Below, one piece after another: positions 15,440 through 22,591 of a stretch of DNA of 33,980 nucleotides (positions are counted from its first letter, which is position 1; every line of letters starts with the position of its first letter). The position numbers and the translations under genes were made by a program. Location: NCBI GenBank assembly GCA_024404315.1, contig JAKSQD010000021.1, forward strand, positions 1 to 33,980, given 5' to 3'. The notes under the pieces were generated by a model. The model made no database searches. It saw only the letters and a list, made by a program, of their open reading frames with translations, and was not told the origin of the DNA. The DNA is from Oscillospiraceae bacterium (GTDB lineage: Bacteria > Bacillota > Clostridia > Oscillospirales > Oscillospiraceae).

Positions 15440-16771
15440 ATGTTTGGCAGAAAAACTTATCAATCTTCCCGATCCTCCCCGCAGCCGCCGAAGCCCCGCC
15501 ACCAAAAACCAGTTCTTGACCTGAAAACCGTCCGCCGCCACCAAAAGCGAGAGGAAAAACGCATCAAGGAGTTGGAAAAGGGTCTGAAGGAGCAGCGCCT
15601 CGGTCTGTATCTCCATATCCCCTTTTGCAAGAGCAAATGCGCCTACTGCGACTTTTATTCCCTTGCGGGACACGAACCTCGAATGGATGCCTACCTAAAC
15701 GCCCTGACCGCCAACATCCGGGAGATGGCCACCGCAGCCGCCGGACGGATGGTGGATACCGTGTACATCGGCGGAGGAACGCCCTCCTTCTTCGGAGAAA
15801 AGCGGCTGAAAGCCCTCATCAAAGTGGTCACAAAATCCTTTGTTTTGGATAAAGACCTGGAATTCACCGTGGAATGCAACCCGGAGAGCGTCACCCTCCC
15901 TCTCATCAAAACCCTCTATAAGCTGGGTGTCAACCGCATTTCTTTGGGAATGCAGTCTGCGCAGGATGCAGAGCTGAAAGCCGTTGGTCGCCCCCACACC
16001 TTCGAGCAGGTGCAGAAGGCGGTGGAGCTCATCCGCAAGGCAAAAATTGACAATCTCAGCCTGGATTTAATCTATGGTCTCCCGGAGCAGAGCATGGAGC
16101 ACTGGAAACAGAATGTGGAAGCCGCCTTAGCCCTCTATCCTGAGCACCTCTCCCTCTATGCGCTCACCCTGGAGGAGGGCACTCCCTTGTGGAAATCCAA
16201 GGAAGCAGGGCGTGTCACCCTCGCCAATGATGACGAGCTGGCAGACCGCTATCTCTGGGCCGTTGACCGCCTGAAGGCCGCCGGTTATGAGCAGTATGAA
16301 ATCTCCAATTTCTGTCGCCCCGGTCATCCCTCCCGCCACAACCTGAAATACTGGCGGGGCGAGGAGTATGTGGGTCTTGGCCCCGCCGCCCACTCCGACT
16401 ACGGCGGATGTCGGTATAGCTATGTGCCCAACCTGGAAGCCTACATCGACGGCATGATGAGCGGGAAACCCATCGTGGAGGAATCCGAACAGATTCCCGA
16501 AAAGGAACGAGCCAGAGAATACCTGATGCTGCGCCTGCGGACAGTGGAGGGCATTTGCAGCCAAGAGTACAGCCGCTTCCGCATGAGCTTTGTTCCCATC
16601 GAAGAACAGCTTCACCGCTTCGCAGCCGAAGGCTGGGCTGTCCAGGAGGGTGGCCGCTGGCACTTCACCCCCAAAGGCTTCCTCTTGTCCAACACCTTGA
16701 TCGGGTCGATTTTAGATGCCCAGGAAGCCGACATGATGAAGCATTCCGCCGTCTCCCTTCGGAACAGCTAA
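15440..16771 (+). CDS. hemW: Radical SAM coproporphyrinogen III oxidase-like protein (HemW family)
   Basis: 443 residues; the ATG has AAAGGAG 8 bases upstream. HemN/HemW-family radical SAM enzymes bind a 4Fe-4S cluster; HemW proteins handle haem rather than making it. The cluster motif CKSKCAYCDFYS (CxxxCxxC) is at about residues 66-77, followed by the SAM-binding YIGGGTPSFF, VECNPESV, RISLGMQSAQDAELKAVGRPH and the HemW-type segment ISNFCRPGHPSRHNLKYWRGEEYVGLGPAAHS, with a C-terminal helical domain. A basic extension of about 50 residues precedes the usual start. The HemW call is preferred over HemN from sequence length and the HNLKYW motif. Confidence 0.88.
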   Translation: MFGRKTYQSSRSSPQPPKPRHQKPVLDLKTVRRHQKREEKRIKELEKGLKEQRLGLYLHIPFCKSKCAYCDFYSLAGHEPRMDAYLNALTANIREMATAAAGRMVDTVYIGGGTPSFFGEKRLKALIKVVTKSFVLDKDLEFTVECNPESVTLPLIKTLYKLGVNRISLGMQSAQDAELKAVGRPHTFEQVQKAVELIRKAKIDNLSLDLIYGLPEQSMEHWKQNVEAALALYPEHLSLYALTLEEGTPLWKSKEAGRVTLANDDELADRYLWAVDRLKAAGYEQYEISNFCRPGHPSRHNLKYWRGEEYVGLGPAAHSDYGGCRYSYVPNLEAYIDGMMSGKPIVEESEQIPEKERAREYLMLRLRTVEGICSQEYSRFRMSFVPIEEQLHRFAAEGWAVQEGGRWHFTPKGFLLSNTLIGSILDAQEADMMKHSAVSLRNS

Positions 16772-16787
16772 GAGCCGATCCACAAAT
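16772..16787 (+). repeat. Post-stop motif, degenerate copy G
   Basis: GAGCCGATCCACAAAT directly follows the hemW-like TAA. It matches the consensus GAGCCTATCCGCAAAT with two changes, in the sense of the gene. Confidence 0.4.
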
Positions 16788-16813
16788 TTTATCAAAAGTT
16801 TTATAAAAGAGCG

Positions 16814-16842
16814 TTGCAAACTTTGTCACATGCTGATATAAT
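16814..16842 (+). promoter_or_regulatory. Sigma-A promoter of the cytidylate-kinase-like gene
   Basis: TTGCAA (16814-16819), a 17-base spacer, TATAAT (16837-16842). Start of transcription is expected near 16849. Confidence 0.82.
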
Positions 16843-16894
16843 ATCTATCAGAAAGAAGACCCCTTTATGGTTCGTTGGATGGAGGTTTTGTATC

Positions 16895-17482
16895 ATGAAG
16901 CAGATTATTACCATTGGCCGTCAGTTTGGCAGCGGTGGCCGTGAAATCGGCTTGAAGCTGGCCGAAAAATTGGGCTTAAAATGCTACGACAAGGAAATTT
17001 TGCAGGCAGCCGCTCGAAAAATGGATATCGCCCCCAGCATCCTGGCTCGGAGTGAGGAATCCAACACCAGCCTGCTTTATTCTCTGCTGATGGGCACCGG
17101 CACCAATTCCGCCGAAGATCAGCTGGCCAAGTATGAGACCAAATTCCTGCGTCAGCAGGCCGAAAAGGGCTCCTGCGTGATTGTTGGTCGCTGCGGAAGC
17201 TATGTTTTCCGGGACGATCCCGCCCTCATCAGCTTCTATATCACCGCTCCCATCGAAAAGCGCATTGAGCGCATCGTTCGTCTTTACGGTCTGGATGAGG
17301 AGGAAGCCCTCCGTAAGATTCAGAGCATGGACAAAAAGCGTGCCAATTACTATTACTACCACACCGACAAAAAGTGGACCGATCTCTCTCAGTATCAGTT
17401 CATCCTGGACAGCTCTGTCTTCGGCGTGGAAGGAACCGTGGAGCTGATGGAAAAAATCATCAACCAGCGGGAAGGCAAATAA
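16895..17482 (+). CDS. Cytidylate kinase-like family protein
   Basis: 195 residues; the ATG has GGAGG 9 bases upstream. It has a P-loop kinase fold of the Cytidylate_kin2 type: the N-terminal phosphate loop reads ITIGRQFGSGGREIG (residues ~5-19) in place of the standard GKGT loop. Next come CYDKEIL, VIVGRCGSYVF (~95-105), and the lid DKKRANYYYYHTDKKW typical of this group. The real substrate has not been established for this family; a nucleotide or other small-molecule kinase is likely. It is a single-gene transcript bounded by a clear promoter and terminator. Confidence 0.88.
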   Translation: MKQIITIGRQFGSGGREIGLKLAEKLGLKCYDKEILQAAARKMDIAPSILARSEESNTSLLYSLLMGTGTNSAEDQLAKYETKFLRQQAEKGSCVIVGRCGSYVFRDDPALISFYITAPIEKRIERIVRLYGLDEEEALRKIQSMDKKRANYYYYHTDKKWTDLSQYQFILDSSVFGVEGTVELMEKIINQREGK

Positions 17483-17503
17483 CTCACTTGATTTTCTATC
17501 CTC

Positions 17504-17534
17504 CGGCGGTGTCTTAGGGCACCGCCGTTTTTTT
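17504..17534 (+). terminator. Intrinsic terminator after the cytidylate-kinase-like gene
   Basis: CGGCGGTG (17504-17511) pairs with CACCGCCG (17520-17527), then seven T. Confidence 0.92.
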
Positions 17535-17550
17535 CTCTTTCGTCCAAACG

Positions 17551-17580
17551 GAATAGTTTTTCCCTGCGCCACATATTCTA
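17551..17580 (+). promoter_or_regulatory. Possible sporulation-type promoter (sigma-G/E-like)
   Basis: GAATA (17551-17555), 16 bases, then CATATTCTA (17572-17580). This resembles sporulation sigma -35/-10 boxes more than a sigma-A promoter. It lies upstream of the small membrane protein and PRC-barrel genes. Weak by-eye match. Confidence 0.3.
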
Positions 17581-17610
17581 AGAGCGATGACTGAGCAAGG
17601 GAGGAAACAC

Positions 17611-17760
17611 ATGAAACGAAACTTCCTTCTGGGCGGACTGGGTCTGTTCGGACTTGTCCTCCTCATCTGGGGTCTGCTGACGGCTCCCGTTCCCACCATC
17701 GTGGCGGCGCTGGTGCTCCTGCTGCTTTTGATGGTTTTTTCCCTCATGAAGGTCTGTTGA
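17611..17760 (+). CDS. 49-residue two-helix membrane protein
   Basis: A small gene with a clear AGGGAGGAAACAC ribosome site before its ATG. The product is nearly all hydrophobic: Lys/Arg start (MKRN), helix one at about residues 5-23 (GGLGLFGLVLLIWGLL), a proline turn (APVPT), helix two at about 29-45, ending MKVC. No family recognised. It ends just before the ribosome site of the PRC-barrel gene, so both are probably made together. A possible sporulation-type promoter upstream suggests a role in spore formation, which is inference. Confidence 0.72.
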   Translation: MKRNFLLGGLGLFGLVLLIWGLLTAPVPTIVAALVLLLLLMVFSLMKVC

Positions 17761-17774
17761 AAGGAGGCAGGAGG

Positions 17775-18050
17775 ATGGACACTACCATCAATGATCTCCG
17801 CTGGAAAGAGGTTATCTGCGTCACCGATGGCACTCGTTATGGGTATGTGGGCGATATGGTGTTTGACCTGGAAAGCGGTCAGGCCAAAGCGCTTGTGGTT
17901 CCCGGAAGAGCACGGTTTTTCGGTCTCTTCGGCCCAAGAGAGGATAAAGTGTTTCCATGGAACAGCATCCGCCGGTTTGGACAGGATATCATTCTGGTGG
18001 ATGGCCTTCCCGTCGTCCGTGGAAAGGAAAAAAAGCCTCCTGTGAAGTAA
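17775..18050 (+). CDS. YlmC/YmxH-family PRC-barrel protein
   Basis: 91 residues; the ATG follows AAGGAGG 7 bases upstream, and the earlier in-frame starts lack a ribosome site. It is one PRC-barrel domain, a small beta-barrel: INDLRWKEVICVTDGTRYGYVGDMVFDLESGQAKALVVPG, then the FGPREDKVFPWNSIRRFGQDIILVD second half. The family is conserved in sporulating Firmicutes and commonly labelled YlmC/YmxH sporulation protein; the molecular role is unknown. It sits right after a 49-residue membrane protein. Confidence 0.85.
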   Translation: MDTTINDLRWKEVICVTDGTRYGYVGDMVFDLESGQAKALVVPGRARFFGLFGPREDKVFPWNSIRRFGQDIILVDGLPVVRGKEKKPPVK

Positions 18051-18065
18051 AAAACAGCCGTCAAA

Positions 18066-18092
18066 AGCCCCGATTGTGGAAGCGTCGGGGCT
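18066..18092 (+). terminator. Hairpin after the PRC-barrel gene, no T-tract
   Basis: AGCCCCGA (18066-18073) and TCGGGGCT (18085-18092) form an 8-base-pair stem with no following T-run on the plus strand. A second hairpin (CTGCC 18121-18125, GGCAG 18130-18134) followed by CTTTTTC at 18138-18144 may be the real end of the transcript. Confidence 0.5.
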
Positions 18093-18093
18093 A

Positions 18094-18106
18094 AGAGGCT
18101 ATCCGC
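18094..18106 (+). repeat. Post-stop motif copy D
   Basis: AGAGGCTATCCGC, one base different from the consensus, right after the hairpin that follows the PRC-barrel gene, in its sense. Confidence 0.5.
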
Positions 18107-18179
18107 AAAGAAAGGTGCGCCTGCCAACAGGCAGTGGCTTTTTCTTCCTTTCCGCTTGAGAAACTGTTCTGTTTTTCTA

Positions 18180-18208
18180 TTGAATTCTCTTGCGCCCGGT
18201 GGTAAAAT
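18180..18208 (+). promoter_or_regulatory. Sigma-A promoter of the MATE gene
   Basis: TTGAAT (18180-18185), a 17-base spacer, TAAAAT (18203-18208). Confidence 0.75.
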
Positions 18209-18240
18209 AATGCCATCTGAGTAAAAAAAGAGGATTTATC

Positions 18241-19593
18241 ATGCCAGAAAAACAGGTTTCCCAATATGAAAAAATGACAGAAACTCCCATTCCCTCCCTC
18301 ATCGTCCGCCTTTCCATTCCCACCATCATCAGTATGTTGGTGACGAACCTCTACAATCTGGCTGACACCGCCTTTGTCGGTCAGCTGGGCAACAGCGCCA
18401 GCGGAGCCGTGGGCATTGTGTTTGGCTTTATGTCCATCATCCAGGCTACGGGCTTTCTCTTCGGACAGGGCAGCGGCAGCATCCTCTCCCGTCTGCTGGG
18501 TCAGCGAGAGGTAGAAAACGCCTCTAAAATCGCCTCCACCGGCTTTTTCTGTGCCCTTCTGATGGGCTTTGTCATCGAGGTGCTGGGGTTCCGCTACCTG
18601 CAACCGATGGTCATGTTGCTGGGCAGCACCGACACCATCGCCCCCTACGCCAGAACCTATGTCACCTACATCCTGTTCGCTGCTCCGATGATGACCACCA
18701 GCTTCGTGCTCAACAACTTTCTCCGCTATGAGGGAAAGGCGAAGCTGGGCATGATCGGTCTGCTTTTCGGGGCGCTGCTGAACATCTGCATGGATCCCAT
18801 CTTCATGTTTGTCTTTGGCATGGGGATTGCCGGAGCCGGTCTCTCCACTGCTCTGAGCCAAACCATCAGCTTTTGCATTCTGCTGAGTATGTTCCTCACC
18901 GGAAAAACCCAATGCAAGCTTTCCATCAGCAGAATTTCCCCTCATTTGGGTAATTTTGGCAACATTGTGGGCACAGGTCTGCCCAGCCTGCTGCGTCAGG
19001 GCTTAAACAGCATTTCTACCGTTCTGCTCAATTCCCGTGCCGCCGTCTATGGAGACCCCGCTGTAGCCGCCATGAGCATTGTTTCCCGCATCATCTTCTT
19101 TGCCTTCTCCGCCGCTTTGGGCATCGGCCAGGGCTTCCAGCCCGTCAGTGCCTTCAATTACGGCGCAAAGAAATACAGCCGGGTGCGGCACGCCTTCCGC
19201 TTCACCTGCATCCTTTCCGAATGCTTGATTACGGTGGTCATGCTCATCCTGCTGCTGAATTCCGGCAGTGTCATTCACCTCTTCCGTGACGACCCCACCG
19301 TGATTGAGATTGGCACCCGTGCCCTGCGGCTCCAATGCCTCTCTCTGCTGTTTCTCCCCTTCTGCATGGTGACGGAGATGCTTCTCCAAAGCACCGGCCA
19401 GAAGCTATGGGCCTCTTTGATGTCCTCTCTTCGCAGCGGACTTTGTTTCATCCCCACGCTGATTTTGCTGGCTCACTTCCGTGGACTGGCGGGCATTCAG
19501 GAGGCGCAGGCGGTGGCCTTTGTGCTGGCCTTCCTGCCCACCATCCTTGTGGCGCTGTGGTACTTCCGCAAAATGCCAAGAATAGACGGATAA
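18241..19593 (+). CDS. MATE-family multidrug/metabolite efflux transporter
   Basis: 450 residues; the ATG follows AGAGGA. MATE proteins export cationic drugs or metabolites across the inner membrane in exchange for Na+ or H+. Two similar six-helix halves are visible. The first opens with IPSLIVRLSIPTIISMLVTNLYNLADTAFVGQLG, the canonical MATE start. The second opens with a similar block around GTGLPSLLRQGLNSISTVLLNSRA and includes ALGIGQGFQPVSAFNYGAKKY, typical of the MepA/NorM-like Firmicutes group. It stands alone with its own promoter and a strong terminator. Substrate unknown. Confidence 0.94.
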   Translation: MPEKQVSQYEKMTETPIPSLIVRLSIPTIISMLVTNLYNLADTAFVGQLGNSASGAVGIVFGFMSIIQATGFLFGQGSGSILSRLLGQREVENASKIASTGFFCALLMGFVIEVLGFRYLQPMVMLLGSTDTIAPYARTYVTYILFAAPMMTTSFVLNNFLRYEGKAKLGMIGLLFGALLNICMDPIFMFVFGMGIAGAGLSTALSQTISFCILLSMFLTGKTQCKLSISRISPHLGNFGNIVGTGLPSLLRQGLNSISTVLLNSRAAVYGDPAVAAMSIVSRIIFFAFSAALGIGQGFQPVSAFNYGAKKYSRVRHAFRFTCILSECLITVVMLILLLNSGSVIHLFRDDPTVIEIGTRALRLQCLSLLFLPFCMVTEMLLQSTGQKLWASLMSSLRSGLCFIPTLILLAHFRGLAGIQEAQAVAFVLAFLPTILVALWYFRKMPRIDG

Positions 19594-19610
19594 AGACAAT
19601 CCAACGCAAA

Positions 19611-19661
19611 ACCGGGAACAACGATTCTTTTTGAACCATTGTTCCCGGTCTTCTGTTTTTT
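19611..19661 (+). terminator. Shared terminator between MATE and aquaporin genes
   Basis: An 11-base-pair stem, ACCGGGAACAA (19611-19621) with TTGTTCCCGGT (19639-19649), is followed by a T-rich tract on the plus strand and TTTTG on the minus, so it can serve both convergent genes. Confidence 0.88.
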
Positions 19662-19682
19662 ATGGAAGAATTTTCTCAGCCG

Positions 19683-20369
19683 TTACTTTTCCAGTGCCTG
19701 ATAGGTCTTTGCGGCCAGAGCAGCACCCACGAGCGGAGCCACGATGAACACCCACAGACAGCCCAAAGGAGCCGGATTGCCGGTGATGGCGGCGATCACA
19801 GCGGGGCCGAAGGAACGGGCGGGGTTCACGGAAGTACCGGTCAGAGCGATGCCGAAGATATGGACAAAGACCAGCGTCCAGCCGATGATGAGGCCGCCGA
19901 AGGAGCCGTGACCAGCCTTAGCGGAGGTAACGCCCAGGATGACCAGCACAAAGACATAGGTCAGCACAACTTCCACCAGCAGACCAGCCACAACGCTGCC
20001 GTTGACACCTGCCAGACCGTTGGAGCCCAAGCCGCCGGTGGCATCGGTAATGCCGCCCAAGCCGAAGATAACGGCCAGAAGAATGGCTCCTGCGGTTGCG
20101 CCCAGCGTCTGAGCAATCACATAGCCAATGAATTCCTTTTTCTCCATGCCGCCGCTCAACAGCACGCCCAGAGAAACCGCAGGATTGATGTGACAGCCGG
20201 AGATGTTGCCCACGGTATAGGCCATACCCACAATGACCAGACCAAAGGCCAGCGCAGTGAGGAGGTATCCGCCCCAATGCTCGCAGCCTGTGACCATTGC
20301 CGTACCGCAGCCGAAGACAACCAGTGTTGCCGTGCCGATAAACTCAGCAATAAACTTGTTCATTTTCAT
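19683..20369 (-). CDS. aqpZ: MIP-family aquaporin, AqpZ-like
   Basis: 228 residues, the usual AqpZ length; the ATG at 20369 has GGGAG 8 bases upstream, and earlier in-frame starts lack a site. It has six membrane helices with the two pore motifs NPA (GCHINPAVSLGV and TSVNPARSFGP). Selectivity-filter residues fit a water channel: Phe in LTALAFGLV, His in LVFVHIFGIAL, and Arg after the second NPA. A glycerol facilitator would normally lack this His. It stands alone with a strong promoter and a convergent terminator shared with the MATE gene. Confidence 0.9.
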   Translation of the reverse strand: MKMNKFIAEFIGTATLVVFGCGTAMVTGCEHWGGYLLTALAFGLVIVGMAYTVGNISGCHINPAVSLGVLLSGGMEKKEFIGYVIAQTLGATAGAILLAVIFGLGGITDATGGLGSNGLAGVNGSVVAGLLVEVVLTYVFVLVILGVTSAKAGHGSFGGLIIGWTLVFVHIFGIALTGTSVNPARSFGPAVIAAITGNPAPLGCLWVFIVAPLVGAALAAKTYQALEK

Positions 20370-20400
20370 GATGAATACTCCCTTCATTTTATGATGCTTT

Positions 20401-20429
20401 ATTATAGCAAAGCTTGCTGGAAAATTCAA
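20401..20429 (-). promoter_or_regulatory. Sigma-A promoter of the aquaporin gene
   Basis: Minus strand TTGAAT (20424-20429), a 17-base spacer, TATAAT (20401-20406). Confidence 0.85.
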
Positions 20430-20474
20430 CCTTTCTTCCATTTATTTTTCAAAACTATCTTTCTATTCAGACGG

Positions 20475-20516
20475 CAAAACAGACCGCTCCCATTCCCACA
20501 AAAGGAGAGAGCGGCC
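20475..20516 (-). terminator. Intrinsic terminator after the NhaC-family gene
   Basis: On the minus strand GGCCGCTC (20509-20516) pairs with GAGCGGTC (20482-20489) through one G-T pair, followed by TGTTTTG. Confidence 0.75.
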
Positions 20517-20538
20517 TGTTGGGGCAAAGAACCGTTGG

Positions 20539-22188
20539 TTACTCGTTATGGTTCATGCTGCGGATCATGGTCAGCACGACAAACATCAGTGCCAGGGTGG
20601 CAGGGGTGGAAATCAGAGCCACAGCGGAACCGAAGGCCATGCCCAGCACGCCAGCCAGGATGTATCCCACCACAGACACGCCCGCAGCGGTCAGCGCATA
20701 GGGCAGCTGCGTGGAAACATGGTTCACATGGTCGGAGTGAGCGCCAGCGGAAGCCATGATGGTGGTATCAGAGATGGGGGAGCAATGGTCGCCGCAGACA
20801 GCACCAGCCAGGCAGGAGGCAATGGAAATGACCAGCATCTGGTAGGAATCCGCACTACCAAAGACATCGCAGACAATGGGAATCAGAATGGCGAAGGTGC
20901 CCCAGCTGGTTCCGGTGGAGAAGGCCAGGAACAGTGCCACAACAAAGATGATAGCGGGCAGGAACATCTTAACGCCGGTCATGGTCTCCACCAGGTCGTG
21001 GACGTAGTATTTAGCGCCCAGCAGACCGGTCATGCCGGAAAGGGTCCATGCCATGGTGAGAATCAGGATGGGAGCAACCATGGCCTTGAAGCCCTCGGGA
21101 ATGCAGTCGGTGAACTCCTTGAAGGTCATCACGCCACGGGTCATATAAAAGCAGAAGGTGATAATCAGCGTGACCATGCTGCCCAGCACCAGACCCATAG
21201 AAGCGTCAGCGTCAGCAAAAGCTTCCACAAAGTTCTTTCCCTCAAAGAAGCCGCCGGTGTAAACCATGCCGATGATGCAGCAGAGAATCAGCACGACCAC
21301 AGGGAACACCAGGTCGATGACAGCGCCACGGGGAGAAACGGGTTCATCATCGGCGTTGCCGTAAGGACGAGCTGCGGTGGTGAACAGGTCGCCCTTGAGG
21401 GCGTTGCTCTCGTGGAGCTTCATGGGGCCATAGTCCAGCTTGGTGACGGTGATGTAAATAATCATCATCAGGGTGGTCAGAGCGTAGAAATTATAAGGAA
21501 TGGTGTTCAGGAACATGGCAAAGCCGTTGATGTCGGAGCCCTCCGGCACGGAAGAGGTGACAGCGGCGGCCCAGCTGGACACGGGAGCGATGATGCAGAC
21601 AGGAGCGGCGGTGGCGTCGATGAGGTAAGCCAGCTTTGCACGGGAAATCTTGTGGCGGTCAGTGACGGGACGCATGACGGAACCAACGGTCAGGCAGTTG
21701 AAATAGTCGTCCACAAAAATCAGCACGCCCAGAGCCATGGTTGCCAGCTGTGCGCCCACACGGGACTTGATGTGCTCGGAAGCCCACTGACCAAAGGCAG
21801 CGGAGCCACCCACCTGGTTCATGAGCGCCACCATGATGCCCAGAATGACCAGGAAAATCAGGATGCCCACATTCCAGGAGCTGGCCAGCTTATAAACCAT
21901 GCCGCCCTCCTCATGGTAGAGCATGGTGTTAAGCATCAGCTCCAAATTGCCGTTTGCGTACAGCAGCGCACCGGAGACAATGCCCACGAACAGGGAGGAA
22001 TACACCTCTTTGGTAATCAGAGCCAGGACAATGGCAATGACAGGGGGCAGGAGTGCGCCGGGAGTGGAGTACAAAGCGGGAGAATAGGTTTCCAGATCCA
22101 CAGAACCTGGATTGTTCAGGGTAAAAACGCACAAAACGGCCAGAATGACCAGCGTTCCCACCAAGAACAGGGGGTTTTTCTTTCTCAT
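20539..22188 (-). CDS. NhaC-family (Na+/H+ antiporter superfamily) transporter, predicted lysine transporter
   Basis: 549 residues; the ATG at 22188 follows AGAGG. A large membrane protein of the NhaC superfamily with about 12 helices; recognisable parts are LLPPVIAIVLALITKEVYSSLFVGI, LGVLIFVDDYFNCLTVGSVMRPV (the conserved DD motif), APVSSWAAAVTS, AFSTGTSWGTFAILIPI and GAVCGDHCSPISDTTIMAS. Most members swap Na+ for H+, but a subgroup lies behind lysine riboswitches and has been predicted to move lysine (often named LysW). Here a lysine aptamer lies in the leader, so lysine is the best substrate guess. Direction of transport is not visible. Confidence 0.92.
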   Translation of the reverse strand: MRKKNPLFLVGTLVILAVLCVFTLNNPGSVDLETYSPALYSTPGALLPPVIAIVLALITKEVYSSLFVGIVSGALLYANGNLELMLNTMLYHEEGGMVYKLASSWNVGILIFLVILGIMVALMNQVGGSAAFGQWASEHIKSRVGAQLATMALGVLIFVDDYFNCLTVGSVMRPVTDRHKISRAKLAYLIDATAAPVCIIAPVSSWAAAVTSSVPEGSDINGFAMFLNTIPYNFYALTTLMMIIYITVTKLDYGPMKLHESNALKGDLFTTAARPYGNADDEPVSPRGAVIDLVFPVVVLILCCIIGMVYTGGFFEGKNFVEAFADADASMGLVLGSMVTLIITFCFYMTRGVMTFKEFTDCIPEGFKAMVAPILILTMAWTLSGMTGLLGAKYYVHDLVETMTGVKMFLPAIIFVVALFLAFSTGTSWGTFAILIPIVCDVFGSADSYQMLVISIASCLAGAVCGDHCSPISDTTIMASAGAHSDHVNHVSTQLPYALTAAGVSVVGYILAGVLGMAFGSAVALISTPATLALMFVVLTMIRSMNHNE

Positions 22189-22249
22189 AAGTTCCTCTTT
22201 TCTATGATTTGGGAAAATGGATGGGGACCGCTCCCTCTTTTTCTGTTGG

Positions 22250-22292
22250 ACAAAAAAGAAAAAGCAGGAGCACACTTGCGCCCTTGCTTTTG
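22250..22292 (-). terminator. Regulatory terminator of the lysine riboswitch
   Basis: On the minus strand AAAAGCA (22285-22291) pairs with TGCTTTT (22260-22266), and TTCTTTTTT (22252-22260) follows. It lies between the aptamer and the NhaC start, as an expression platform should. Upstream GCGCTGGCACA can pair with part of the stem as an antiterminator. Confidence 0.75.
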
Positions 22293-22317
22293 CAAAAAAT
22301 GTGCCAGCGCAACGCCT

Positions 22318-22462
22318 CACGGCGACAGTCCGAAACATCTTCTGTTCCGACCCAGCAATGCTTTCTCAGGCGGAAGCATTGCTTCGGCGGTGGCCCCTTT
22401 CTTCATGGTCTGATGCCTGTCATAAACCATGGCTACTGATGAACACCGCACCTCTGTGCAGG
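22318..22462 (-). ncRNA. Lysine riboswitch (L box)
   Basis: On the minus strand the leader carries the conserved lysine-aptamer blocks in order: AGAGGTGCGG (5' side), CAGTAGCC, GAAAGGGGCCACCGCCGAAG, then the P4 hairpin GCAATGCTT/AAGCATTGC with GCATTGCTGGGTCGG, and finally GACTGTCGCC at the 3' side. The GCCGAAGC...GCTGG and TGTCGCC core matches the classical lysC leader. Transcription starts almost at its 5' edge (about 22460). Known members turn gene expression off when lysine is abundant. Confidence 0.93.
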
Positions 22463-22466
22463 AAAC

Positions 22467-22495
22467 ACTATAGCACCATACAAAAATTCCGTCAA
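22467..22495 (-). promoter_or_regulatory. Sigma-A promoter of the riboswitch and NhaC gene
   Basis: Minus strand TTGACG (22490-22495), a 17-base spacer, TATAGT (22467-22472). Confidence 0.85.
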
Positions 22496-22526
22496 TAAAT
22501 AATTCGCTCTTTTTTGATGATTTTCT

Positions 22527-22555
22527 TTGCATGAGGCTGTGAGTTATGCTATACT
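22527..22555 (+). promoter_or_regulatory. Sigma-A promoter of the EamA transporter gene
   Basis: TTGCAT (22527-22532), a 17-base spacer, TATACT (22550-22555), preceded by TGC as an extended -10. Confidence 0.82.
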
Positions 22556-22591
22556 GTTGCGAGCGATTCCAAAGAAAGAGAGAAATTCTTT

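Noticed and set aside
20548-22413. 621-codon open frame opposite the NhaC-family gene and its riboswitch
   Set aside because: Composition is His/Gly/Gln-rich shadow sequence, and it overlaps a conserved RNA element.
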